Shown here piece after piece: positions 38,089 to 46,936 of a DNA stretch of 64,000 nt; positions within the stretch are counted from its first letter, which is position 1, and each line of letters begins with the position of its first letter. Location: contig NZ_CP030028.1 of the NCBI RefSeq assembly GCF_003586445.1, forward strand, positions 448,501-512,500. Reading direction: 5' to 3'. This stretch comes from Bacillus sp. Y1. Its GTDB lineage: Bacteria; Bacillota; Bacilli; Bacillales; Cytobacillaceae. The translations under genes were made by a program, and so were the position numbers. The notes below the pieces were generated by a model. The model was not told where the DNA came from. It made no database searches and was given only the letters and a program-made list of their open reading frames with translations.

Positions 38089-39660
38089 TCCGAAAGAGAG
38101 GCTGATTTGGACAGGAAAGTGGATGCGAGTGAGTTCTGAGTCCGAAAGAGAGGTGGATTTGGACAGGAAAGTTGATGCGAATAGGTTTTGAGTCCGAAAG
38201 AGGGTCCGATTCGGCCAGGAAAGTTCATGCGAGTGAGTTCTGAGTCCGAAAAAGGGACTGAATCGGACAAGAAAGTTCATGCGAGTGAGTTCTGAGTCCG
38301 AAAAAGGGACTGAATCGGACAGCGAAGTTAATGCAAGTAATTTTTGAGTCCGAAATAGAGGTGGATTCGGACAGGAAAGTTGATGCAAGTAATTTTTGAG
38401 TCCGAAAGAGGGTCCGATTTGGCCAGGAAAGTTCATGCGAGTAGGTTTTGAGTCCGAAAGAGGGTCCGATTCGGCCAGGAAAGTTCATGCGAGCAGGTTT
38501 TGAGTCCGAAAGAGGGTCCGATTCGGCCAGGAAAGTTCATGCGAGCAGGTTTTTTAGTCCGAAAAAGGGTCCGATTTGGACAGGAAAGTTCATGCGAGCA
38601 AGATTTGAGTCCGAAAGAGGGTCCGATTCGGCCAGGAAAGTTCATGCGAGCAGGTTTTGAGTCCGAAAAAGGGTCCGATTCGGCCAGGAAAGTTCATGCG
38701 AGTAGATTTTGAGTCCGAAAGAGGGTCCGGTTTGGCCAGGAAAGTTCATGCGAGCAGGTTTTGAGTCCGAAAGAGGGTCCGATTCGGCCAGGAAAGTTCA
38801 TGCGAGCAGGTTTTGAGTCCGAAAGAGGGTCCGATTCGGCCAGGAAAGTTCATGCGAGTGAGTTCTGAGTCCGAAAAAGGGACTGAATCGGACAGCGAAG
38901 TTAATGCAAGTAATTTTTGAGTCCGAAATAGAGGTGGATTCGGCCAGGAAAGTTGATGCAAGTAATTTTTGAGTCCGAAAAAGGGTCCGATTCGGCCAGG
39001 AAAGTTCATGCGAGTAGGTTTTGAGTCCGAAAGAGGGTCCGATTCGGCCAGGAAAGTTCATGCGAGTGAGTTCTGAGTCCGAAAAAGGGACTGAATCGGA
39101 CAGCGAAGTTAATGCAAGTAATTTTTGAGTCCGAAATAGAGGTGGATTCGGACAGCAAAGTTGATGCAAGTAATTTTTGAGTCCGAAAAAGGGTCCGATT
39201 CGGCCAGGAAAGTTCATGCGAGTAGGTTTTGAGTCCGAAAGAGGGTCCGATTCGGCCAGGAAAGTTCATGCGAGTGAGTTCTGAGTCCGAAAAAGGGACT
39301 GAATCGGACAGCGAAGTTAATGCAAGTAATTTTTGAGTCCGAAATAGAGGTGGATTCGGACAGCAAAGTTGATGCAAGTAATTTTTGAGTCCGAAAAAGG
39401 GTCCGATTCGGACAAGAAAGTTCATGCGAGTAGGTTTTGAGTCCGAAAGAGGGTCCGATTCGGCCAGGAAAGTTCATGCGAGTGAGTTCTGAGTCCGAAA
39501 AAGGGACTGAATCGGACAGCAAAGTTGATGCAAGTAATTTTTGAGTCCGAAAAAGGGTCCGATTCGGCCAGGAAAGTTCATGCGAGCAAGATTTGAGTCC
39601 GAAAAAGGGTCCGATTTGGACAAGAAAGTTCATGCGAGTAGGTTTTGAGTCCAAAAGCGG
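38088..39660. repeat. Thirty-copy 52-bp tandem repeat array
   Basis: Thirty units, each 52 bases (one of 53), start with GTCC from 38088; a degenerate 31st begins at 39649. Each unit holds an inverted repeat, perfect in some copies: GTCCGAA-N11-TTCGGAC. Variants fall into a few classes, and from about 38.8 kb four-unit blocks of 208 bases recur. Open frames run through it on both strands, but 52 is not a multiple of three, there are no ribosome-binding sites, and none is a credible gene. There are no unique spacers, so it is not a CRISPR array. Confidence 0.97.
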
Positions 39661-39677
39661 AACCAATTCCAACAACA

Positions 39678-39715
39678 AAGAAAAAGGTGTTCAAAATAGA
39701 GAACACCTTTTTCTT
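39678..39715. terminator. Terminator after the repeat array
   Basis: AAGAAAAAGGTGTTC and GAACACCTTTTTCTT are perfect 15-bp arms. It is the first terminator past rhaM, which would place the whole array on the isomerase-rhaM transcript; the AT-rich arms also suit the reverse direction. Confidence 0.85.
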
Positions 39716-39803
39716 AGTAGTGTAAACAAGGATAGGCTGTGCTAAAATGAAAGAAATTAGATAGAAAATTATGAATATATAGATCTCTAAGGGGGAAGAG
39801 AGA

Positions 39804-40850
39804 ATGGCAAGAAGGACGATGACGCTTGTTGGTTTGTTTATTCTTGTCTTTGTAAGCGGTTGCACCAACACCACTAACAACAAAGGTGAATATGAAGTGG
39901 TTTATTCTAAAGGGGATGTAAAAGGAGAGGCAGAGAAAATAGAGGAACGTCAGTATACGATCGCTGTTGTACCTAAGCTCGTGAATATTCCTTATTTTAA
40001 TGCGGTGGAAGAAGGGGCATTAGAGGCAGGGGAAGAACTTGGTGTGAAGGTCATTTATAAAGGTCCAACAGTAGCCGATTCTACTCAGCAAATTAAAGTC
40101 ATTGAAGAGCTTATTGATCAAAAAGTGGATGTGATTGCCGTTTCTGCCAATGATCCAGACAAACTGGTCCCCGTATTAAAAAGAGCCCAAAGAAAGGACA
40201 TAAAGGTGATCACATGGGACTCTGACACACATTCTGACTCTAGGGAATTTTTTATTAATATGGTGAACCCGGAAACGTTGGGTCGACATCTAATGGACAC
40301 GCTCGCCTGGAATGTGGATGAAAAAGGGGAATTTGCGATTATTACTGGATCAAAATCCGCAGCCAATTTAAATGTGTGGCTTAACTGGATCAAGGTTCAG
40401 CAAAGAGATTATTATCCGAATATGGAGCTTGTTGAAGTGGTTGCCTCTGATGATGATCCACATAAAGCGTATATGCTAGCCAAAGATCTGCTAGTGAAGT
40501 ATCCGAATCTCAAGGGGATTATCGGGAATTCTTCCGTTGGCCCACCAGCAGCCGCTCAGGCAGTGAAGGAAGAAGGAAAGATGGGAGAAGTGGCCGTTGT
40601 AGGCTTGTCGTCACCGAACCCAATGAACGAATACTTAAAGGTGGGTGCGGCACAAGTGGTGACTCTCTGGAGTCCGAAAAAATTAGGATATTTAACAGTC
40701 GCCCTGGCTACGAATCTAGTCGATGGGGTACACCCCTCTAATCAACAAGATGTCCCTCAGGTAGGGAGGATACACGTTATAGAAGACACGGTGATTATGG
40801 GCGAACCAATGGATTTTACAAAGGAAAATGTGGATCAATATGACTTTTAA
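39804..40850 (+). CDS. Sugar-binding lipoprotein of a sensor system
   Basis: A 348-residue periplasmic-binding-protein type 1 domain (RbsB/RhaS-like) behind a lipobox VSGC (Cys 20). The binding core is seen in TIAVVPKLVNIPYFNAVEEG, IEELIDQKVDVIAVSANDPDKL, VITWDSDTHSD and GIIGNSSVGPPAAAQAV. It has no transporter genes directly behind it; instead it overlaps a histidine kinase, followed by its response regulator. This suggests a sensory role, binding the sugar outside and signalling through the kinase, as described for XylFII-LytS in clostridia. A second, transport-type paralogue lies at 48009. Ligand is inferred to be L-rhamnose or a similar deoxysugar. Confidence 0.88.
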   Translation: MARRTMTLVGLFILVFVSGCTNTTNNKGEYEVVYSKGDVKGEAEKIEERQYTIAVVPKLVNIPYFNAVEEGALEAGEELGVKVIYKGPTVADSTQQIKVIEELIDQKVDVIAVSANDPDKLVPVLKRAQRKDIKVITWDSDTHSDSREFFINMVNPETLGRHLMDTLAWNVDEKGEFAIITGSKSAANLNVWLNWIKVQQRDYYPNMELVEVVASDDDPHKAYMLAKDLLVKYPNLKGIIGNSSVGPPAAAQAVKEEGKMGEVAVVGLSSPNPMNEYLKVGAAQVVTLWSPKKLGYLTVALATNLVDGVHPSNQQDVPQVGRIHVIEDTVIMGEPMDFTKENVDQYDF

Positions 40851-42633
40851 GTGGAGAAGCTTTAAGAACTATCGCTTAATGACCAAACTAATCTTTACGT
40901 ACATGCTGCTAACGGTTCTTCCCATGAGTCTCATTGGGTATGTTGCCTACTCTCAATATACGAAATCGATTGAGGAGCAAGTGGGTGAGTATATCCCAAA
41001 GGTCCTTGATCAAGCAAATGAGAGCATCGATTATTATTTAGCTGACGTAAAACAACTTCCAGATCTTCTTTACAACTCCAATCAAGTCATCGAAGTGCTA
41101 AGAAAAGATTCCTATCAAAATAAATCATCACTGCTGCAAGATCGCTTTATCGTAAATAGTTATTTAACACGCACCTATATTAATGGAGAGGCGGATGTGT
41201 TAGGCGCGTTTATTTTATCAAAAAATCGACTGTTTGAAAGTTCGAAGATTCCTTATTCGGGCTTTGGAGAGGATATGCTTCCGTTCGGACAGGATCTGGA
41301 GTTAAAAGGGAAACAATCCTTTCTTTTGCCAAGTCAGGTGCCATTATCATTCAAAGGAAATCCTCCTTATATTCTATTAATGAGGCAAATAACAGATACA
41401 GAGAATCGGATGAACCTCGGAACGATGTTTATTGCCGTCGACCTAAGTTTTATGAGCAATGTGGTTGAAAATCTAGAGACGGTTAATAATGCTGATTTGT
41501 CTCTTTTAAGTGAAGAAGGTCAAATGATCTATCATACCGATTCGGAAAAGATTGGTTTAATGGATGAACAGTTTCAAAAATATCCTGAGATTAATGGAAG
41601 CTTTCGAACGACCGGAGAAGAGGAAAATCGACTGATCAGCATTAGTCGCGCTGGGCCAGATGGCTGGGTGTTACTACATAGTGTTAAATTGAAAAATTTA
41701 ACCGAACGAACGGACCTTGTCCGAAATGCGACCATCATTGTATTTCTAGTTATTATCCTTCTTGGGACACTCATTTCTGTTATTTTAGCATGGACCGTCT
41801 CACGTCCTATTCATCGATTAACCCATCAAATGAAGGAAGTGGAAAAAGGGAATTTCGAGGTGGACGTAACGAGTAATAGTTCCGATGAAGTAGGGATGCT
41901 AGCAAAAAGCTTTCATTCCATGGTGGCAAAAATTAAAGACCTGATACGGTTGAACTACCAAATCAAGCTGCAGCAGAAAGAAGCAGAGCTATATGCGCTA
42001 CAATCGCAAATCAATCCGCACTTTATGTACAACACATTAGAAACGATTGGTATGGCGGTAGAGGAAGGGGAAAATGACACGGTTGTCGACATGGTATCGA
42101 TTCTTGGTCGAATGCTTCGTTTTTCCATTAGCAATAAAGAGAAAATGGTTTCCGTTGATCAAGAAGTGCAGCATATGAAAGATTACTTAACGATACAGAA
42201 AATTCGTTTTGAGGACCGAATTGAGTTTTCTATTCAAGATCATATGGATACGAAGAGGTTTTTAACTCCGAAATTCATTCTTCAACCGATCGTTGAAAAT
42301 TGTATGAAGCATGGACTAGATCATTGTCATCAGTTTAAAGTGGAAATCTCTATAGAAATAAAAGACCAAGAGATTCATTTTACAGTAAAAGATAATGGTC
42401 CCGGAATCAGTGAAGATGTCATGGCTGAATTGAATAAATATTTACAAATGGATCCAATGGGTCGAAGAGATTCGAAGTTTGGACTGATCAATGTTCATGG
42501 TCGAATCACGATGATGTTTGGAGAACAATATGGACTTCGTATAGAGAGTAAGGGAGGTATTGGGACGGAGGTAACGATCAGGATTCCTTTGCTTCCAATT
42601 GATTTGCTTAATGAGGGGGAGAGGGCAAATTAG
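40828..42633 (+). CDS. YesM-type sensor histidine kinase
   Basis: A 601-residue membrane kinase. One helix near residues 20-40, an extracellular sensing domain (about 45-295), a second helix (about 300-320), HAMP (about 320-375), then the His_kinase domain with His398 (QINPHFMYNTLE) and an HATPase with LQPIVENCMKHG and DNGPGI. Starts at 40828 (ATG after AAAGGAAA) or 40840 are both possible; both overlap the binding-protein gene, so translation is coupled. The extracellular domain probably contacts the lipoprotein encoded upstream. It should phosphorylate the regulator encoded next. Confidence 0.9.
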   Translation: MWINMTFKWRSFKNYRLMTKLIFTYMLLTVLPMSLIGYVAYSQYTKSIEEQVGEYIPKVLDQANESIDYYLADVKQLPDLLYNSNQVIEVLRKDSYQNKSSLLQDRFIVNSYLTRTYINGEADVLGAFILSKNRLFESSKIPYSGFGEDMLPFGQDLELKGKQSFLLPSQVPLSFKGNPPYILLMRQITDTENRMNLGTMFIAVDLSFMSNVVENLETVNNADLSLLSEEGQMIYHTDSEKIGLMDEQFQKYPEINGSFRTTGEEENRLISISRAGPDGWVLLHSVKLKNLTERTDLVRNATIIVFLVIILLGTLISVILAWTVSRPIHRLTHQMKEVEKGNFEVDVTSNSSDEVGMLAKSFHSMVAKIKDLIRLNYQIKLQQKEAELYALQSQINPHFMYNTLETIGMAVEEGENDTVVDMVSILGRMLRFSISNKEKMVSVDQEVQHMKDYLTIQKIRFEDRIEFSIQDHMDTKRFLTPKFILQPIVENCMKHGLDHCHQFKVEISIEIKDQEIHFTVKDNGPGISEDVMAELNKYLQMDPMGRRDSKFGLINVHGRITMMFGEQYGLRIESKGGIGTEVTIRIPLLPIDLLNEGERAN

Positions 42634-44200
42634 AAAGATACTTACAATTGTTGTGGATGATGAAAATCGAATTCGCAGGGGAATCGAACGATTAGTTCAA
42701 AGTACTGTAGATGATTTTCACGTTATTGGAAGTTTCCCAAGTGCGCTAGAGTTATTGAATGCCTACGAAAAAGAGGCGTTTGTCTTTGATTTATTAATTA
42801 CAGACATTAAGATGCCAGGAATGGATGGACTGGATTTAATCGAGACATTAAGAAAACGGGCTTCCTTTGAAGCGGTTGTTATCAGCGGATTCAATGATTT
42901 TAAATACTTACAAACAGCCATCCGTGCAGGAGCCATTGACTATTTGGTTAAACCGATTGTTAGGGAAGATTTCAAGGTGCAGTTAGGGAAGGTAAAAGCA
43001 AAAATAAAACAAAAATGGCTTGATGAAGAGAAAAACGAAGAAATAGATGCGGAACTACTTTTTCTAAAGCAAAGCCAGCAACTAAGTGATTTGACAAAAG
43101 TAAGGGAAATCGATTTATCGGAGCTTGAGTGGACGAAGAAATTTTCTTATGGAGCTTACAAACTCTATTATCTAGCCTTGGACCAATCGCTTGAAAATGG
43201 ATCTATAGAGGAATGGAAGAATGTGGTTGAGAATACGATTCACCGGGTATTTAAAAAGAAGTGCAGGTATTGGTTTTGGAAAGGAGAAGAGTCAACGTAT
43301 TGGATTCTTATGGAGGGTGATGTAGGGGAGCAGGATGTCGCAAGAGAACTACAAATTCAGTTGAAACAATCTGGATCGTCGATGCATACTTTGGCCGTAA
43401 GTGATGAATTTCATGAGGTATCCCTCATTTCTTCCATGAAGAACCATTTACAAACGCTCATGCAACTCCGGTTATTATATGGTGGAAATAAAGTCTTTAC
43501 GTTTTCTCAACTTCAGCAATTAACAGCTGTGAAAGGCAAAGAAATAAAGGGCTTGGATTCCGTCATCAGTAAAATGGTTCATTCTTTGGAAGGAGAAAGG
43601 GAAGAGGAGGCATTTGATTTATTACAGAAGTACTTACTTGAGCTTAAAAGTCTTTCGTCTCCTCAAGATATAGAGAAGTATATACAATCTCTTTCTGTTC
43701 AACTGGTCAACGTTCTTTTAAAGGATTCTAGTAATAAAGGAGATGTTAGCCTTATCCAAGAAGCCATCCAATTCACTAGGAAGGCAACAAGCTTTTCAAG
43801 TTTACGAGAGGAACTGTCTAGATGGCTGACAAGAATTTTTCAAATAAGAAAAAATAGTATCCAGCAAAATGAAGTTGATCCCATTCATATCGCGAAGAAG
43901 TGGATTAAATTGCATTTGGGTGTAAATATCACCATAGAAAAGATTGCTCGTGAGATCCCGATGAATCCTACGTATTTTTGTGAGTATTTTAAAAGTCAGA
44001 CCGGAGAAACCATTCTTGATTATGTAACCAGAACGAGGATAGAAAAGGCGAAGGAGCTCCTAGTAACAACGGACCTTAAAATCTATGATATTGCAGAGCA
44101 AGTTGGCTATGCAGATACAAAGTATTTTAGTAAGTTATTTAAAAAGTATTACGGGGAAGTGCCATCTAAATTTAAAGATAAGGTAAAAACAGAGTTGTAA
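42611..44200 (+). CDS. AraC-type response regulator (YesN-like)
   Basis: A 529-residue regulator. The receiver domain has the phospho-acceptor Asp65 in LITDIKMPGMDG and conserved Lys in YLVKPI. A long linker of about 270 residues leads to an AraC/XylS double helix-turn-helix (from about 425; IEKIAREIPMNPTYFCEYFKS and IYDIAEQVGYADTKYFSKLFKK). The start is unclear: the best match to receiver N-termini would begin at an ATT codon (42629) placed right after GGGGGAGAGGG, while the ATG at 42611 lacks a site. It overlaps the kinase. The likely targets are the ABC importer operon and the secreted rhamnosidase, which share a 20-bp-spaced operator. Confidence 0.88.
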   Translation: MRGRGQIRKILTIVVDDENRIRRGIERLVQSTVDDFHVIGSFPSALELLNAYEKEAFVFDLLITDIKMPGMDGLDLIETLRKRASFEAVVISGFNDFKYLQTAIRAGAIDYLVKPIVREDFKVQLGKVKAKIKQKWLDEEKNEEIDAELLFLKQSQQLSDLTKVREIDLSELEWTKKFSYGAYKLYYLALDQSLENGSIEEWKNVVENTIHRVFKKKCRYWFWKGEESTYWILMEGDVGEQDVARELQIQLKQSGSSMHTLAVSDEFHEVSLISSMKNHLQTLMQLRLLYGGNKVFTFSQLQQLTAVKGKEIKGLDSVISKMVHSLEGEREEEAFDLLQKYLLELKSLSSPQDIEKYIQSLSVQLVNVLLKDSSNKGDVSLIQEAIQFTRKATSFSSLREELSRWLTRIFQIRKNSIQQNEVDPIHIAKKWIKLHLGVNITIEKIAREIPMNPTYFCEYFKSQTGETILDYVTRTRIEKAKELLVTTDLKIYDIAEQVGYADTKYFSKLFKKYYGEVPSKFKDKVKTEL

Positions 44201-44226
44201 AAAACCTCCTATCCGGGAGGTTTTTT
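44201..44226 (+). terminator. Terminator of the sensor operon
   Basis: AAAACCTCC and GGAGGTTTT arms with a short loop and T6, directly after the regulator stop codon. Confidence 0.9.
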
Positions 44227-44242
44227 CATTTTCACAAAAACT

Positions 44243-44275
44243 CCCGAAGAATATCCCCCCTACCCGAAGATTCTC
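44243..44275 (+). promoter_or_regulatory. Candidate AraC-type operator, copy 1
   Basis: CCCGAAGA occurs at 44243 and again at 44263, exactly 20 bases apart, separated by ATATCCCCCCTA. Two half-sites on one helix face are typical of AraC-family dimers. A very similar element lies at 49154-49186 before the secreted rhamnosidase. Confidence 0.6.
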
Positions 44276-44310
44276 TCCTTTTCGCATAGGAGGGGAACAA
44301 GTAAGCTATA

Positions 44311-44324
44311 TGTAAGCGTATACA
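44311..44324 (+). promoter_or_regulatory. cre site before the ABC importer operon
   Basis: TGTAAGCGTATACA, nearly palindromic, 58 bases before the chosen start and 36 bases after the candidate operator. CcpA binding here would repress sugar uptake when glucose is present. Confidence 0.75.
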
Positions 44325-44381
44325 ACAAAAAGTTGAGAGGTATTGATCATAGAGAACGAATAGGGGTTAGGAGTGAAAGAC

Positions 44382-45914
44382 ATGTCTGATTTTGTTCTTG
44401 AACTGAGAGGGATAACCAAGACTTTTCCAGGTGTAAAAGCTCTTGATAATGTTCAATTTCAGTTAGGGCCGGGAGAGATTCATGCATTAATGGGGGAAAA
44501 TGGAGCGGGAAAATCGACTTTTATCAAGGTTATTACCGGCGTTCATCAGCCAGATGAGGGGCAGATGTTCCTTAACGGAAAAGAGGTCAATTTTAAAAAT
44601 CCAACAGAAGCGCAAAAGGTAGGGATTGCTGCCATTTATCAGCATGTGACCTGCTATCCTGACTTAAGTGTGACGGAAAATATTTTTATGGGTCACGAAA
44701 AGATACAAAAAGGGACAAGAAGAATTCGATGGAAGGAAATGCATGAGGAAGCCAACCGATTGTTAAAGGAATTAGGTGCCAGCTTTGATGCCAAAACCAT
44801 TATGGGAACGCTCAGTGTCGCACAGCAGCAGATGGTTGAGATTGCAAAAGCCTTGTCCACCCATGCGAAAATCATCATTATGGATGAACCAACAGCAGCC
44901 TTGAGTCGAAACGAAAGTGAAGATCTTTATCGAATAACGGAGAAGTTACGAGATAGTGGGACATCGATCATCTTCATTTCTCATCGGTTCGAGGATATGT
45001 ACCGGTTGGCAAGCAAGGTAACCGTTTTTAGAGACTCCAAATATATCGGCTCTTGGGGAGTTCATGATATTTCCAATGAAGACTTAATTGTCGCGATGGT
45101 TGGAAGAGAAATTAAGCAGCTGTTTCCAAAAGTAGAGGCTACTATTGGACCCGAAGTACTAAGAGTCGAGGGATTAGGGAAAACAGGCTTTTTTGCAGAT
45201 GTCTCCTTTACGCTTCGCAAGGGAGAAATCCTTGGGATAACCGGACTAGTTGGAGCGGGACGAAGCGAGGTATGTCAAGCCATCTTTGGTGTAGAGCCGG
45301 CAGACAAAGGAAAGATTTTTGTCAAAGGGGTAGAAACAACCATTCAAACGCCTCTTCAGGCGATGAACAAAGGAATAGGATACTTGCCTGAGGACAGGCA
45401 ACAGCAAGGACTCATTCTTTCATGGGGGATTGATAAAAATATTACCTTATCCTCCTTGCCTTTAATATCCAAAAAAGGCTGGATGAATCGGAAGAAGGAA
45501 GACGAGTATGCTAACAATCTATCAAAAAAAGTGAATGTGAAAACACCGAGTGTGGCCAACTTGGTTAGCTCTCTTTCAGGGGGAAATCAGCAAAAGGTGG
45601 CTGTGGCAAAGCTACTGATGACGGGTTTGGACATTATTATCCTTGATGAGCCAACGAAAGGTGTGGATGTAGGAGCCAAGTCGGCCATCTATGAAATTAT
45701 CAGCAATTTGGCTGCACAAGGATACGGCGTTATTATGGTTTCCTCGGAGATGCCAGAAGTGATCAGTATGAGTGACCGAATTCTCGTGATGAGAGAGGGA
45801 AGAATTACGGCAGAAATTCAAGCAAAGCAGGCGACACAGGAAGCGATTCTTGAAGCAGCGATGGCGAGTAAGGAATCAACAGAAGGTCAATCGCTTGAGG
45901 CATCTGGCTTATAA
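44382..45914 (+). CDS. Sugar ABC importer ATPase, two-cassette (RhaT/RbsA type)
   Basis: A 510-residue protein with two ABC cassettes. Cassette 1 has Walker A GENGAGKST, signature LSVAQQQMVEIAKAL (changed from LSGGQ) and Walker B IIIMDEPTAAL. Cassette 2 has the weaker Walker A of this family (VGAGRSE), signature SLSGGNQQKVAVAKL and Walker B IIILDEPTKG. The ATG at 44382 has AGGAG 8 bases upstream; the GTG at 44373 overlaps the site. First gene of a four-gene CUT2-type importer with two permeases and a binding lipoprotein, matching the order of rhizobial RhaSTPQ parts. Substrate inferred: L-rhamnose. Confidence 0.92.
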   Translation: MSDFVLELRGITKTFPGVKALDNVQFQLGPGEIHALMGENGAGKSTFIKVITGVHQPDEGQMFLNGKEVNFKNPTEAQKVGIAAIYQHVTCYPDLSVTENIFMGHEKIQKGTRRIRWKEMHEEANRLLKELGASFDAKTIMGTLSVAQQQMVEIAKALSTHAKIIIMDEPTAALSRNESEDLYRITEKLRDSGTSIIFISHRFEDMYRLASKVTVFRDSKYIGSWGVHDISNEDLIVAMVGREIKQLFPKVEATIGPEVLRVEGLGKTGFFADVSFTLRKGEILGITGLVGAGRSEVCQAIFGVEPADKGKIFVKGVETTIQTPLQAMNKGIGYLPEDRQQQGLILSWGIDKNITLSSLPLISKKGWMNRKKEDEYANNLSKKVNVKTPSVANLVSSLSGGNQQKVAVAKLLMTGLDIIILDEPTKGVDVGAKSAIYEIISNLAAQGYGVIMVSSEMPEVISMSDRILVMREGRITAEIQAKQATQEAILEAAMASKESTEGQSLEASGL

Positions 45915-45926
45915 GGGGGGAGAAGT

Positions 45927-46934
45927 ATGAATACAAATAATGGACAAAAAGGAACGCTCATAGAAAATATAGCAAAGTTCCGTGAGGTCGGATTACTCGG
46001 CTTCATTATCATCCTATCGGTCGTCATTCAATGGAGAAATTCAAGCTTTTTAACATTGGAAAACATAAATGACATGATTACGAATACGGCAATCTTAAGC
46101 ATTCTTGCGGTGGGGATGATGCTCGTTATTATCACAAGAGGAATTGATCTATCTATTGGGGCAACTCTTGCATTATCAGGAATGATTGCTGCCTTAACGG
46201 TTGGAGCTTTTCCTAATCTGAGCCCCATCTTGGCCATTTTATTAGGAACTTTTATTGGGTTGGTCAGTGGAGTCATCTTAGGGGCGATTATTTCAAAGGG
46301 AGGCGTCCTTCCCATCATCGCAACACTGGGGATGATGTATATCTTCCGTGGTCTTACCTTTATGGTGAGCGGTGGACAGTGGGTGAGCGCTCATCAAATG
46401 CCAGAGAGTTTTAAAGGCATCGCAACAGGTTCGTTTTTAGGAATCAATAATCTTATTTTAATAGCTGTACTCATTTATGTAGCATTCTACTATTTTATCA
46501 ATCATACAAGAACAGGCAGACAAATTTATGCGGTAGGAAGCAATCCAGATTCAGCAAAAATAAGCGGAATTAACCATGATAAGATTATCTGGCTTGTTTA
46601 CACGATTATGGGTGGTCTTTCAGGTTTGGCTGGGGTGTTGTGGGTATCGAAATTCGCTTCTGCACAAGGAGATACAGCGTCCGGTTATGAGTTAACAGTC
46701 ATTGCTGCATGCGTGCTTGGTGGAGTAAATATTGCGGGAGGATCGGGGAAAATCTCAGGAATTATCCTAGGCTCGGTGTTAATTGGGATTATGAATAATG
46801 CCCTTCCTTTAATTAATGTTTCTCCCTTCTGGCAGACAGGAATACAAGGGTCCATTATCCTCATCGCTGTTGTCTTAAATGCTCTTGTGAAACGAGGAGT
46901 AGATATGAATGCTCTCATGAGGAGGAGGATCTAA
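45927..46934 (+). CDS. Sugar ABC importer permease 1 (RhaP-like)
   Basis: A 335-residue CUT2/BPD_transp_2 permease with 8-10 helices. The conserved blocks TRGIDLSIGATLALSGMIAA, FRGLTFMVSGGQWV and the late GGVNIAGGSGKISGIILGSVLIGIMNNAL are present. It starts 12 bases after the ATPase with GGGGGGAGAAG as site. The heterodimer with the second permease forms the channel through the membrane. Compared with the second permease it is only distantly related, as usual for RhaP/RhaQ pairs. Confidence 0.9.
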   Translation: MNTNNGQKGTLIENIAKFREVGLLGFIIILSVVIQWRNSSFLTLENINDMITNTAILSILAVGMMLVIITRGIDLSIGATLALSGMIAALTVGAFPNLSPILAILLGTFIGLVSGVILGAIISKGGVLPIIATLGMMYIFRGLTFMVSGGQWVSAHQMPESFKGIATGSFLGINNLILIAVLIYVAFYYFINHTRTGRQIYAVGSNPDSAKISGINHDKIIWLVYTIMGGLSGLAGVLWVSKFASAQGDTASGYELTVIAACVLGGVNIAGGSGKISGIILGSVLIGIMNNALPLINVSPFWQTGIQGSIILIAVVLNALVKRGVDMNALMRRRI

Positions 46935-46936
46935 CA

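Noticed and set aside
38088..39660. CRISPR array
   Set aside because: Repeats are contiguous with a constant 52-base period; no unique spacers and no cas genes.
38080..39680. Long open frames on both strands of the array, repeated NFPGRIGPSFGLK-type peptides
   Set aside because: Period is not a multiple of three, no ribosome-binding sites, and frames are open on both strands only because the unit lacks stops.
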